Source: an uncultured Pelagibacteraceae bacterium
GTDB lineage: Bacteria > Pseudomonadota > Alphaproteobacteria > Pelagibacterales > Pelagibacteraceae
Reading direction: 5' to 3'
Length of the DNA stretch: 64,000 nt
Assembly (NCBI GenBank): GCA_902623215.1
Contig: CACNSS010000002.1
Span: forward strand, 62,001-126,000
Part shown: positions 1 through 8,147 of the stretch, piece by piece
Position numbering within the stretch: position 1 is the stretch's first letter
Layout of the letters: each line of letters begins with the position of its first letter
Made by a program: the position numbers and the translations under genes
The notes under the pieces: generated by a model
What the model was told of the DNA's origin: nothing
Database searches by the model: none
The model's input: the letters and a program-made list of their open reading frames with translations, nothing else

Positions 1-1
1 T

Positions 2-124
2 TTAAACTTTTTTCAATCTTTTAAAGCTTCCTTTGCCTTTTTTTGGTTTTATTACTCTTGGCTTAAATTTTTTAGTAAATAGTTCCTTAGCAAACTTATT
101 TTTTTTTTGAAATTTGGTAACCAT
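2..124 (-). CDS. arfA: ArfA-like ribosome-rescue peptide
   Basis: This 40-codon reading frame is not in the ORF track. It runs from an ATG at 124 to a TAA at 4..2. The peptide is very basic and its second half contains KPRVIKPKKGKGSFKR. This resembles the conserved core of ArfA (a short basic stretch then KGKGSY/F-R), the factor that recruits RF2 to ribosomes stalled on mRNAs lacking a stop codon. Alphaproteobacterial ArfA-like proteins are similarly short. Its start lies 29 bases inside the end of the upstream regulator, so the two are probably co-transcribed. Unlike E. coli arfA it has a proper stop codon here. The identification rests on one motif, so confidence is moderate. Confidence 0.6.
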   Translation of the reverse strand: MVTKFQKKNKFAKELFTKKFKPRVIKPKKGKGSFKRLKKV

Positions 125-668
125 TTTTCTTACTAATTATTAGATTATCATCAAAAAACTTCTCTTTAATCTTTTTTCTTAATCTATGAATATGAGTTTC
201 TACTGTATGGGTTTCTAATTTAGATTGATATCCCCAAACTTTTTCTTGTAACTCATGTACTCTGGTCGGTAATTTATTTTTAGATAAAAAGATAATTGTA
301 TCTATTTCTTTTTCTGTTAGTTTGAGTTTTTGATTTTCTAGAATCATCTCTCTAGAATTTATATTTATTATATATTCACCAACATTTATATTAGATTGTT
401 TGATGAAATTTTTTTTTAAAAACTCAACATTTATTTTTTCTAAAAGTTTTGTGAGTTTGATTGGAGAATTATCAACTAAAATCAGATTAGGCAGATTTGA
501 ATGTTTCTTATCAGATAAAACAAGAAAGTGATCATGGTCTTTAAATTGAGCATTTAAGATTTCTTTTTTTGTAAAACTAGTAATTTTAAAATTTAAATGT
601 TCTTCTATCTCTTTAAAAATATCATAAAGTATGGGTAATTCAAAAATAAACAAAGTTTGATTATTCAT
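96..668 (-). CDS. OmpR-type winged-helix regulator with degenerate receiver
   Basis: The 190-residue protein has a C-terminal OmpR/PhoB-type DNA-binding domain (about residues 95-188), recognisable from KLTEKEIDTIIFLSKN, the recognition-helix region VETHIHRLRKKIKE and the wing ending in KKNGYQI. The N-terminal ~95 residues look like a short alpha/beta receiver, but I do not see the acidic pocket and phospho-acceptor aspartate of a normal receiver. It may therefore act without phosphorylation. I chose the ATG at 668 (MNNQTLF), because the track's longer version runs into the divergent L,D-transpeptidase. Only 13 bases separate the two divergent starts, so it could regulate that neighbour; this is inference. 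Confidence 0.75.
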   Translation of the reverse strand: MNNQTLFIFELPILYDIFKEIEEHLNFKITSFTKKEILNAQFKDHDHFLVLSDKKHSNLPNLILVDNSPIKLTKLLEKINVEFLKKNFIKQSNINVGEYIININSREMILENQKLKLTEKEIDTIIFLSKNKLPTRVHELQEKVWGYQSKLETHTVETHIHRLRKKIKEKFFDDNLIISKKNGYQISKKK

Positions 669-681
669 ATATAAATACAAT

Positions 682-1176
682 ATGATAATTATTTTAAAAA
701 ACAAACATTCTCTTAAAATTGATGATTTTAACTTTAAATGTTGTATTGGAAAAAATGGTCTGAGTAATAAAAAAAGAGAGGGTGATAAAAAAACTCCAAT
801 AGGTATTTTCAACCTAGGAAATTTATATTATAGAAATGACAGATTAAAGAAACCTTTTACGAAATTAAATTGCATTAAGATCCATAAAAGAATGGGATGG
901 TCAAATAACACAAAAGATAAAAAAAATTATAACAAATTAATCGATATTAAAAATCAAAAAAAATACGAGAAACTTTTTAGAAGAGATTATAAATATGATT
1001 TAATAATTCCAATTAAGTATAATTGGAAAAAAAATATTTTAAATAAAGGAAGTTGTATCTTTTTACATTTGACAAAGACATATAAACCAACAGCTGGGTG
1101 TATCGCATTAAAAAAAAAGGATTTTTTAATTATGTTAAAACTCATTAATAAGAAAACAAAAATTAAAATCTGTTAA
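682..1176 (+). CDS. L,D-transpeptidase (YkuD) family protein
   Basis: This 164-residue protein is a YkuD-type L,D-transpeptidase-like enzyme, a family that makes 3-3 peptidoglycan cross-links or attaches proteins to peptidoglycan through a catalytic cysteine. The active-site block is visible near the C-terminus: IFLHLTKTYKPTAGCIAL, with the histidine and the T-x-GC nucleophile cysteine in the usual arrangement. An earlier GDKKTPIGIF segment matches the family's G.(G/K)KTP.G.f motif. There is no obvious signal peptide, which fits the short family members common in alphaproteobacteria. It is divergent from the winged-helix regulator and convergent with yggS, whose stop it overlaps by four bases. 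Confidence 0.85.
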   Translation: MIIILKNKHSLKIDDFNFKCCIGKNGLSNKKREGDKKTPIGIFNLGNLYYRNDRLKKPFTKLNCIKIHKRMGWSNNTKDKKNYNKLIDIKNQKKYEKLFRRDYKYDLIIPIKYNWKKNILNKGSCIFLHLTKTYKPTAGCIALKKKDFLIMLKLINKKTKIKIC

Positions 1177-1832
1177 GCTCTTTCACCAAAAATAGCTGAA
1201 CCAATTCTCAAATAAGTTGAGGAATTTTCAACTGCTTCAGTGTAATCTGAAGACATTCCCATACTTAATTCTTTCAAATTAAGACTTTTATTTAATTTAT
1301 TTAATTCTTGGAAAAAAGGAGTTGGATTTTGGTTAATTGGTGGAATACACATCAGACCAATAATATCTAATTTTAAATCTTTGCAATATAAATAAAAATC
1401 TTTGAGATTATTCTTTGATATTCCAGATTTTTGTTCTTCTTCTCCAAGATTTACTTGTATAAATATTTTTACCTTTTTATTTAATTTTACCTGCTCGTCA
1501 GCAATTTTTTTAGCAAGTTTCTTATTATCAACTGAATGAATATAATCAAAAATTTTTATGGCAAATTTAACTTTGTTTGTTTGAAGTTTACCTAACAAAT
1601 GAAGTTTCAATTCTGATTTTTCAGATTTAATATTGCTCCATTTATCTAGTGCCTCTTGAACTTTGTTTTCACCGTAATCTATATGTCCATGATTGATCAA
1701 CGGCATTATTTTCTCTAATGGGAAAGTTTTAGAAACAGCAATAATAGTTAACGCTTTCAAATCATCTGAGTCAACTATTTTGGATTTTACAAGTTTCTCA
1801 ATATATAATAATTTTTGTACAGATTCATGCAT
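1173..1832 (-). CDS. yggS: YggS family PLP homeostasis protein
   Basis: The 219-residue protein belongs to the YggS/PROSC (PLPBP) family of single-domain TIM-barrel proteins. They bind pyridoxal 5'-phosphate and help control vitamin B6 and amino-acid balance. The PLP lysine lies in the N-terminal AVSKTFP segment (about residue 35). Other family signatures are HGHIDYGENKVQEA, LHLLGKLQTNKVK, HSVDNKKLA, IQVNLGEEEQKSGI and, near the C-terminus, LSMGMSSDYTEAV followed by RIGSAIFGER. The length is normal. The start codon region overlaps the 5' end of the divergent ThiE-like gene. An alternative in-register ATG does not exist, so 1832 is preferred. Confidence 0.93.
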   Translation of the reverse strand: MHESVQKLLYIEKLVKSKIVDSDDLKALTIIAVSKTFPLEKIMPLINHGHIDYGENKVQEALDKWSNIKSEKSELKLHLLGKLQTNKVKFAIKIFDYIHSVDNKKLAKKIADEQVKLNKKVKIFIQVNLGEEEQKSGISKNNLKDFYLYCKDLKLDIIGLMCIPPINQNPTPFFQELNKLNKSLNLKELSMGMSSDYTEAVENSSTYLRIGSAIFGERA

Positions 1833-2369
1833 AAGCTTAATTATGAAAAATATTACTTTATTAGTGAATACGATACAAATTTAATTAAACATCAAGATAA
1901 AAAAACTAATATCATTTTTAGAAATTACAGTGGCCAATTAAACATTAAAAAATTAACTATTTTGAGAGATTTTTGTAAAAAAAAAGGATGTCGCTTTTTT
2001 TTATCTAATAATTTTAAATTAGCTATTAAACTCAAATTAGATGGAGTTTATTTACCATCTTTTAATAAGAATTATAATCATTTAGCCTATAGTCTAAAAA
2101 AAAAATTTACCATCTTAGGGTCTGCTCATACATTAAAAGAATTAAATATTAAAAGATTTCAGGCTGTTCAATTTTTTTTTTTATCATCATTATTTAAAAA
2201 AAATCGAAATTATTTGGGAATTTACAGATTTAAAATTTTTGAAAACTTTATAGAAAAAGGGCTTGTTGCGTTAGGTGGAATTAGCCATAGTAATATTAGA
2301 AAATTAAGTTTACTTAATATATCTGGTTTTGCTGGAATATCTTTCTTTAAAAAAAAAAGGGCCCCATAA
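1827..2369 (+). CDS. ThiE-like TIM-barrel protein (degenerate thiamine phosphate synthase)
   Basis: About 180 residues resembling the ThiE/TenI thiamine-phosphate-synthase fold. The middle has the strand pattern RFFLSNNFKLAIKLKLDGVYL, and the C-terminus has the phosphate-binding-like VALGGISHSNIRKL. The pyrophosphate-binding G-P-(I/V)-F-P-T segment of true ThiE is replaced by FFFLSSLFKKN, so catalytic activity is doubtful. The ORF track starts at a TTG at 1815; I prefer the ATG at 1827, which leaves a six-base 5' overlap with divergent yggS. The stop codon sits inside the loop of the porin terminator. Function is unknown; it may be a ligand-binding or TenI-like protein. Confidence 0.6.
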   Translation: MHKLNYEKYYFISEYDTNLIKHQDKKTNIIFRNYSGQLNIKKLTILRDFCKKKGCRFFLSNNFKLAIKLKLDGVYLPSFNKNYNHLAYSLKKKFTILGSAHTLKELNIKRFQAVQFFFLSSLFKKNRNYLGIYRFKIFENFIEKGLVALGGISHSNIRKLSLLNISGFAGISFFKKKRAP

Positions 2370-2378
2370 AGGGGCCCT
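2349..2378 (-). terminator. Rho-independent terminator of the porin gene
   Basis: The perfect 8-bp stem AGGGCCCC/GGGGCCCT (2358-2365 and 2371-2378) encloses a 5-base loop. On the minus strand it is followed by an uninterrupted T run (2357..2349). It lies 26 bases past the porin stop codon. It is one of only two GC-rich hairpins I saw in the window. Confidence 0.9.
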
Positions 2379-2403
2379 CTAATTATTCTATATTCTAAAT
2401 TAA

Positions 2404-3381
2404 TTAGAATGCAAATGTAAGAGCTAGCTCGTACGACTCTTTATCCATCGTTGCAGCTGAAGCATTACTATTCACGTTATCGTTTTCGTTCATGTGACCA
2501 GCAATAGTCATACCACCCATTGTGTATGATGCTGAGAAACCTTTATCGTTCTGCTCACCAGCAGCTGACGTATCATCGTCGTGGTCTCTTTCACCATATG
2601 CAATTGTAAAGTTTTCGTTTACTGCGTATGATACACCAAAACCTTCTGACTCATCATTCTTAGCTGCCGTACTTCCTTCAGCTTCACTCTCTTGGTATCC
2701 AAAAGTGAAACCACCGATAGCATATTTAATGAAAAAAGTTTCATTGTCTATTGATGTTGTAGCTGTATCATCTAACTCACCTTCAGCATAACCGATAGTC
2801 AAACCTTCAACCATCTCTGGCGTAATCATAATACCAAAGTCAGTATATGCGCTTACGTCTAAATCCGCTACAGTTGATGATGAATTATCAGCTGCTTGGT
2901 AAGCCGCTTTAAACATAACACCATTGAAAGAAGGTGAATCATATGTAAATATGTTGTCACCTGATCTACCATCTATTCTGACGTCTGCACCAGTAGTTGT
3001 ATCCCAAACTTCTTCGTAAGCGTTTGGAGTCATATCATCCCACTGACCCATAACTGAAGAACCACCATGACCGTGGAAAGTTATAGTACCTAGTGAGTCT
3101 GTTCCGAATGATACATTTCTATCATCCATACCAGCGTTTGACGCAGAGTTATCGTTATCAAGTTCCATTTTAGCTGAAACTGTGATACCACCTTCTGTCT
3201 CACCAGATGTTGTGAAAGTAACACTATCAAACTGATAAGGTCTAGTAGCGCCGTTCTCATCTCCTGTTGATGCTAAAGCTAATCCAGTAAGAGCTGAAAC
3301 ATTTACTTCTCCAGCACTTGCAGATGCCATCGCAAGTGAACCAGCTAATGCTGATACACCGATTTTTGTTAATTTGTTCAT
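2404..3381 (-). CDS. Outer-membrane porin
   Basis: The 325-residue protein begins with a clear signal peptide (MNKLTKIGVSALAGSLAMASASA, cleavage before GEVNVS). It continues as alternating beta strands rich in Gly, Asp, Ser and Thr, ending in a C-terminal aromatic strand ELALTFAF. This is the pattern of a 16-strand-type alphaproteobacterial porin, a trimeric channel for small solutes. The gene is visibly richer in G+C and in preferred codons than its neighbours. It also has a strong Shine-Dalgarno (AAGGAGT at 3395..3389) and a strong terminator. Together these suggest very high expression. It is monocistronic. Substrate preference cannot be read from the sequence. Confidence 0.88.
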   Translation of the reverse strand: MNKLTKIGVSALAGSLAMASASAGEVNVSALTGLALASTGDENGATRPYQFDSVTFTTSGETEGGITVSAKMELDNDNSASNAGMDDRNVSFGTDSLGTITFHGHGGSSVMGQWDDMTPNAYEEVWDTTTGADVRIDGRSGDNIFTYDSPSFNGVMFKAAYQAADNSSSTVADLDVSAYTDFGIMITPEMVEGLTIGYAEGELDDTATTSIDNETFFIKYAIGGFTFGYQESEAEGSTAAKNDESEGFGVSYAVNENFTIAYGERDHDDDTSAAGEQNDKGFSASYTMGGMTIAGHMNENDNVNSNASAATMDKESYELALTFAF

Positions 3382-3398
3382 ATTAATTACTCCTTTTA

Positions 3399-3416
3399 TT
3401 GTTTAATATTAAACAA
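3399..3416. promoter_or_regulatory. 18-bp perfect palindrome in the porin leader
   Basis: TTGTTTAATATTAAACAA is a perfect 18-bp inverted repeat just upstream of the porin Shine-Dalgarno. A minus-strand -10-like GATAAT lies at 3428..3423, so the palindrome would sit at or right after the transcription start. It could be an operator or a 5'-end mRNA hairpin. The palindrome is seen directly; the role is inferred. Confidence 0.55.
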
Positions 3417-3463
3417 AGTACTATTATCAAAATCACAATAAATTTGAGCAATTTTGCCAGTTT

Positions 3464-3493
3464 TTGACTAATAAAATTTTTAACTGTGATAAT
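3464..3493 (+). promoter_or_regulatory. Candidate sigma-70 promoter for the DUF3576-leuS operon
   Basis: TTGACT (3464-3469) and GATAAT (3488-3493) are separated by 18 bases. The elements match the sigma-70 -35 and -10 consensus at five of six positions each. The start codon of the DUF3576 gene follows about 85 bases downstream. Confidence 0.45.
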
Positions 3494-3578
3494 ATTGCAA
3501 CACTATTTTCTTAAGTTTTATTATATTTTTTGTATTAATCGAATATGCTAAAAAATCAAAATCTTACAAGGCAGAATT

Positions 3579-4154
3579 ATGATTAATTATAAATCTTTCA
3601 AAATTTTAAGTTTTCTTGCAATTCTTCTTTTTTTAAACGCATGCGGAAATACTTTTAGAGGTGCTGATGCAAGAAAAGTATCACCCGATCCAAGAGAAAG
3701 AGTAAAGAAAAATTTAGAGGAGGGAAAAGGTTTCAGACTTAACACTGCTATTAAAGATAGGGTGGGACGAGGAGGAAATTTTGAGTTTGCAAGTTCTAAT
3801 GAATTATGGAGAGCTTCTTTAGACATTATAGAATTTATGCCTTTAACATCCGCAAATTACAGTGGCGGAATAATTATAACAGATTGGTATACCAATAATA
3901 CTGACCCAAATGAAACTATTAAGATTACAATAAGATTTTTAAGTAATGAAATAAGATCTGATGCTATTGATATAAACGTTTTTTATAAAAAGTGTGAAGC
4001 AAATAATAAATGTGTCGTTAAAAAAAATAATAAAAATATTGAAGCAGAATTAAGACGAGAAATTTTAAAAAAAGCGACTATATACCAGAAACAAACCAAG
4101 AGCCAAAATAAATCATATTATCCAACACCTAAAATGGGTGGAGAAGCTAGGTAA
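3579..4154 (+). CDS. DUF3576 domain lipoprotein
   Basis: The 191-residue protein has a lipoprotein signal (ILSFLAILLFLNAC followed by GN), so the cysteine near residue 22 is probably lipidated. The mature part matches my recollection of the alphaproteobacterial DUF3576 family, whose gene usually lies directly upstream of leuS, as it does here (11-base gap). Recognisable segments are SNELWRASLDIIEFMPLTSA and SGGIIITDWYTN. A role in the envelope, perhaps together with the downstream LptE, is plausible, but I know of no established function. It is preceded by a good promoter candidate and heads the leuS-lptE-holA unit. Confidence 0.8.
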   Translation: MINYKSFKILSFLAILLFLNACGNTFRGADARKVSPDPRERVKKNLEEGKGFRLNTAIKDRVGRGGNFEFASSNELWRASLDIIEFMPLTSANYSGGIIITDWYTNNTDPNETIKITIRFLSNEIRSDAIDINVFYKKCEANNKCVVKKNNKNIEAELRREILKKATIYQKQTKSQNKSYYPTPKMGGEAR

Positions 4155-4165
4155 ATTTCATTTAA

Positions 4166-6703
4166 GTGAGCAGATATAATTTTAAAGAAATAGAAAAAAA
4201 ATGGCAAGAATATTGGCAAACCAAAAATATTTTTAAAACACACATACAAAAAGATAAAAAAAAATTTTATTGTTTAGAGATGTTTCCCTATCCATCAGGC
4301 AAAATACATATGGGACATGTTCGAAATTATACAATAGGAGATGTTTTAGCAAGATACAAAATTTTAAAAGGCTTTAATGTACTTCACCCAATGGGTTGGG
4401 ACTCTTTTGGTATGCCAGCAGAAAATGCTGCAAAAGAAAATAATCTTGATCCAAAGGAGTGGACAAATAAAAATATTAAAACTATGAAAAACCAACTTAA
4501 AAAGTTGGGCCTGTCATTAGATTGGGAAAGAGAAATATCAACATGCGACCAAGAGTATTACAAACATCAACAAAATTTCTTTTTAGAGTTATTTGATAAA
4601 GGTCTTGTTTACAGAAAAGAAAATTATGTAAACTGGGATCCAATCGATGAAACTGTTTTGGCCAATGAGCAAGTTATTGATGGTAAAGGATGGAGATCAG
4701 GTGCAACAGTTGAGAGAAAAAAACTTAGTCAATGGTTTTTTAATATATCCAAGTTTTCACAAGATTTATTAGATGGTTTAGATGAACTAGAGACATGGCC
4801 AAATAAGGTAAAAACAATGCAAAAAAATTGGATTGGAAAATCATTTGGATGTGAGATTGAATTTGAAATTGAAGGTGACCTACCAATTAAAAAAATTAAA
4901 TGCTTTACAACAAGACCTGATACATTATTTGGTTTTTCTTTTCTGGCGCTGTCAATAGATCATGAAGTTTCAAAGTTTTATGGGGATGATAAAAATTTTT
5001 TAAAATTTAAGGAGAAATGCTCTAAAACTGGAACGACAGAAGAGGCAATAGCAGTTGGAGAAAAAATTGGCTATAAAACAAATCTTTTTGCTAGAAACCC
5101 GCTTAATCCAGATCAAAAAGTCCCTGTTTATTTTGCTAATTTTGTTTTGATGGATTACGGTTTTGGGGCAGTTTTTGGGTGTCCAGCACATGATCAAAGA
5201 GATTTTGACTTTGCAAAAAAATATAAATTAGAGATAAATACTGTAGTCAGGCCTTATAAAGAAAATGACAACTTTACAGTATCAAAAGAGGCTTATCCAG
5301 AGCCAGGTATTATTATAAATTCAGAATATTTAAATGGTCTTGATGCACCAAAAGAGTCTGTAATTAAGACGATAAAAATTTTAGAAGAAAAAAAATTAGG
5401 AAAAAAAAAAATTAATTATAGATTAAAAGATTGGGGTATATCACGCCAAAGATATTGGGGGTGTCCCATCCCAATTATTTACGATGATAAAGGTAAAGCT
5501 CATCCAGTTCCTAAAGAAATGTTACCTGTCAAATTACCAGAGAATATTAATTTGAAGGTTAAAGGAAATCCACTTGATAGCCAGAAAGATTGGAAGGAAA
5601 CTACCATTGATAGAGTTAAATATACAAGAGAAACTGATACCTTAGATACATTTGTGTGTTCATCTTGGTATTACCTAAGATTTTGTTCTCCAAAAGAAGA
5701 AAATTATGGGTTCAGAAAAGAAGATATAGATTATTGGATGCCCGTTGATCAATATATTGGTGGAGTTGAACACGCAATTTTACACTTATTGTATTCAAGA
5801 TTTTTTATGAGAGCAATTAATTATGAAAATCAGAACTTTAAAATAACAGAGCCTTTTCAAAGTTTATTCACTCAAGGAATGGTTTGTCATGAAACATATA
5901 AAGATGAGAATAATAATTGGCTTAGCCCTGACGAAATAGAAAAAGTTAACAATAAATTTGTTAAAAAAAATGATCATAAGATAAATGTAAAAGTTGGGCC
6001 TTCAGAATCAATGTCAAAATCCAAAAAAAATGTGATTGATCCTGAGGATATTATAGAAAATTATGGTGCGGACTCTGTTAGATTGTTTATATTATCTGAC
6101 AGTCCACCAGAAAAAGATGTTCAATGGTCTGAGCAAGGAATGCTATCGTCATACAAATTTATTCAAAAATTGTGGGTTTTAAATTTACAAATTACTGATG
6201 AGATAAAAAAAAAACATATTAATGATTCAGATGATGAGTTCAAAAAAATAACAAATAGCTTCATTAATGATGTTACTGAAAATTTATCAAAATTCACTTA
6301 CAATAAAATTATTGCAAATTTTCATGAAATCCATTCGGCAATATCAAAATTGCTTCAAAAAAAATACACATCCAAGACAATAATCGAAAACTATAAAAAG
6401 ATATTAATTTGTATGATGCCAGTTATTCCACATTTTGCTAATGAATGTATAGAGTTGCTTGAGGATAGGTCTGCAATAACCTGGCCAAATATAAATAAAA
6501 AACTTCTTGTTGAGGAAAATATTAATTTCGTTATTCAAATTAATGGTAAAAAAAGAGGTCTAATCAAAGCTAAGAGAAATATCTCTGAAAATGAAATTTT
6601 GAGGCTTATTAAAGAAAACACCGAAATAAATAAGTATATTAAAAACCAGGAGCTTAAAAAAAAAATTTTTGTTCCAAATAAATTAATAAATATCATAGTA
6701 TAA
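4166..6703 (+). CDS. leuS: Leucyl-tRNA synthetase
   Basis: The 845-residue class I aminoacyl-tRNA synthetase charges tRNA-Leu with leucine. The HIGH signature appears as [15 protein letters not shown] (residues 41-55) and the KMSKS loop as SMSKSKKN (about residue 616). The CP1 editing domain is marked by [12 protein letters not shown] and, further on, by [13 protein letters not shown]. The WYYLRF segment and the C-terminal anticodon-binding helices are in place, and the length is normal for bacteria. Translation starts at GTG (GTG AGC AGA TAT). It is followed after five bases by lptE, in the common alphaproteobacterial order DUF3576-leuS-lptE-holA. Confidence 0.98.
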   Translation: MSRYNFKEIEKKWQEYWQTKNIFKTHIQKDKKKFYCLEMFPYPSGKIHMGHVRNYTIGDVLARYKILKGFNVLHPMGWDSFGMPAENAAKENNLDPKEWTNKNIKTMKNQLKKLGLSLDWEREISTCDQEYYKHQQNFFLELFDKGLVYRKENYVNWDPIDETVLANEQVIDGKGWRSGATVERKKLSQWFFNISKFSQDLLDGLDELETWPNKVKTMQKNWIGKSFGCEIEFEIEGDLPIKKIKCFTTRPDTLFGFSFLALSIDHEVSKFYGDDKNFLKFKEKCSKTGTTEEAIAVGEKIGYKTNLFARNPLNPDQKVPVYFANFVLMDYGFGAVFGCPAHDQRDFDFAKKYKLEINTVVRPYKENDNFTVSKEAYPEPGIIINSEYLNGLDAPKESVIKTIKILEEKKLGKKKINYRLKDWGISRQRYWGCPIPIIYDDKGKAHPVPKEMLPVKLPENINLKVKGNPLDSQKDWKETTIDRVKYTRETDTLDTFVCSSWYYLRFCSPKEENYGFRKEDIDYWMPVDQYIGGVEHAILHLLYSRFFMRAINYENQNFKITEPFQSLFTQGMVCHETYKDENNNWLSPDEIEKVNNKFVKKNDHKINVKVGPSESMSKSKKNVIDPEDIIENYGADSVRLFILSDSPPEKDVQWSEQGMLSSYKFIQKLWVLNLQITDEIKKKHINDSDDEFKKITNSFINDVTENLSKFTYNKIIANFHEIHSAISKLLQKKYTSKTIIENYKKILICMMPVIPHFANECIELLEDRSAITWPNINKKLLVEENINFVIQINGKKRGLIKAKRNISENEILRLIKENTEINKYIKNQELKKKIFVPNKLINIIV

Positions 6704-6708
6704 TTTTA

Positions 6709-7164
6709 ATGAAAAAATATATTTATATTATCTTAGTGCCACTTTTGCTCTTAAGTTGTGATTACAAGCCAATTTATTCAAAAAAAAGTAACTATAATTT
6801 CATGATTCAAAAAATTGATTTTAGTGGAGATTCAGAGATTAATAATTTAATTGATAAAAAATTAAAGAAATACCAAAATAAAAAAAGTGAAAAAAAATTT
6901 TCAATATTCGCCTTATCCTCATATAAGAAAATTGCACAATCAAAAAATCTATCAGGAAAAACAACAAATTATTTAGTAACTATTAATGTCTCTTTTGAAA
7001 TTAAAAAAGGTAACGAGGTAAAAAAATTTATAACTAAAGAAGAATTCTTAATTAAAAACTTTAGTAATAAATTTGAAGAAAATAATCTTGAAAAGATTAA
7101 AAAAGAAAACTTAATTGACTTAATAATTAGTAGACTTGAAGTTCAACTTTCTCAAATAGAATGA
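6709..7164 (+). CDS. lptE: LptE-like LPS-assembly lipoprotein
   Basis: The 151-residue protein has a short lipoprotein signal with lipobox LLLLSC followed by DYKPIYS. A YxP(I/L)Y motif right after the lipidated cysteine is typical of LptE, the lipoprotein plug of the LptD LPS translocon in the outer membrane. The rest is a small lysine-rich alpha/beta domain with little sequence conservation, as expected of this family. The position between leuS and holA is the conserved alphaproteobacterial and gammaproteobacterial context and carries much of the weight. It overlaps holA by four bases. Confidence 0.8.
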   Translation: MKKYIYIILVPLLLLSCDYKPIYSKKSNYNFMIQKIDFSGDSEINNLIDKKLKKYQNKKSEKKFSIFALSSYKKIAQSKNLSGKTTNYLVTINVSFEIKKGNEVKKFITKEEFLIKNFSNKFEENNLEKIKKENLIDLIISRLEVQLSQIE

Positions 7165-8144
7165 TTTTAAAATATTTTGAATTAAATAAAATAAATTTTA
7201 ATAAATCAAACTTTCTGTTATTTCATGGCAAAAATGAGGGTTACAAGCGTGAAGAAATAACAAAAATATCAGAAAAATTAAGAATAAAGATTACTCATTA
7301 TGATGAAAAACAAATATTAGAAAACACAGATAATTTTTTTGAAAAAAGTCTAAATAAGTCATTTTTCGATGAAAAGGAAATAATACTTATTAACAGATGT
7401 TCAGATAAAATAATTAAAATTGTTGAAAATTTATTTGAAAAGGGTGTAACTGACATAATATTTATATTTAATTCTGAAATCTTAGATAAAAAATCTAAAT
7501 TAAGAAATCTTTTTGAAAAATCAAAAGATCAATTGATATCAATTGCATTTTATCCTGACACCAATGAAATACTTGCTAAATTAGCTCACCAGATGTTTAA
7601 AGAAAAAAAAATTTCATTATCAAATGAATGCATTAATTTTATAGTTGACAAATGTTCAGGTGATAGAAAAAATTTATTTAATGAAATTGAAAAAATTCAG
7701 TTATATTTAAAAGATAAAAAAAATATAACAAATGATGAAATTTCTAAGCTAATTAAATTATCAGAAAATCATAGTATCAATGATTTGATAAATAACTGTT
7801 TAGCAAAAAAACAAAAAAAAATATTCAGTATTTTAAATGAAAATATTTTTTCTTATGAAGACTGTATTATAATTATCAGAACTCTTTTAAAAAAAGCAAA
7901 AATGCTCCTAAATCTTATGAATGAATTTAACTTAAATAATGATATTGACAAAACAATCAATAATGCAAAACCACCTATTTTTTGGAAAGATAAAAACATC
8001 ATAAAAGATCAAATAAAATTATGGTCAGTTAAAAAAATAAAAAACTTAATTATTGAAATTAATGAAATAGAACTTCAAATTAAGAAAAATTCATTCAACG
8101 CAATTAATTTTACAACAAATTTTTTACTAGAAAAATCTAACTAG
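7161..8144 (+). CDS. holA: DNA polymerase III subunit delta
   Basis: The 327-residue delta subunit of the clamp loader opens the beta sliding clamp during DNA replication. The N-terminal region has the HolA pattern (FLLFHGKNEGYKREEI, then a segment rich in acidic and basic residues ending in IILINRC). The middle carries FIVDKCSGDRKNLFNEIEKIQLY, equivalent to the family's D...L.nEieKL segment, and the C-terminal collar domain is helical. Conservation is low, as is usual for HolA. Its position after lptE supports the call. It converges on parB with a three-base gap and no visible terminator. Confidence 0.88.
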   Translation: MILKYFELNKINFNKSNFLLFHGKNEGYKREEITKISEKLRIKITHYDEKQILENTDNFFEKSLNKSFFDEKEIILINRCSDKIIKIVENLFEKGVTDIIFIFNSEILDKKSKLRNLFEKSKDQLISIAFYPDTNEILAKLAHQMFKEKKISLSNECINFIVDKCSGDRKNLFNEIEKIQLYLKDKKNITNDEISKLIKLSENHSINDLINNCLAKKQKKIFSILNENIFSYEDCIIIIRTLLKKAKMLLNLMNEFNLNNDIDKTINNAKPPIFWKDKNIIKDQIKLWSVKKIKNLIIEINEIELQIKKNSFNAINFTTNFLLEKSN

Positions 8145-8147
8145 TTT

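Noticed and set aside
2522-2791. 89-aa ORF on + strand inside the porin gene
   Set aside because: Shadow frame. The opposite strand encodes a convincing porin with signal peptide and terminator.
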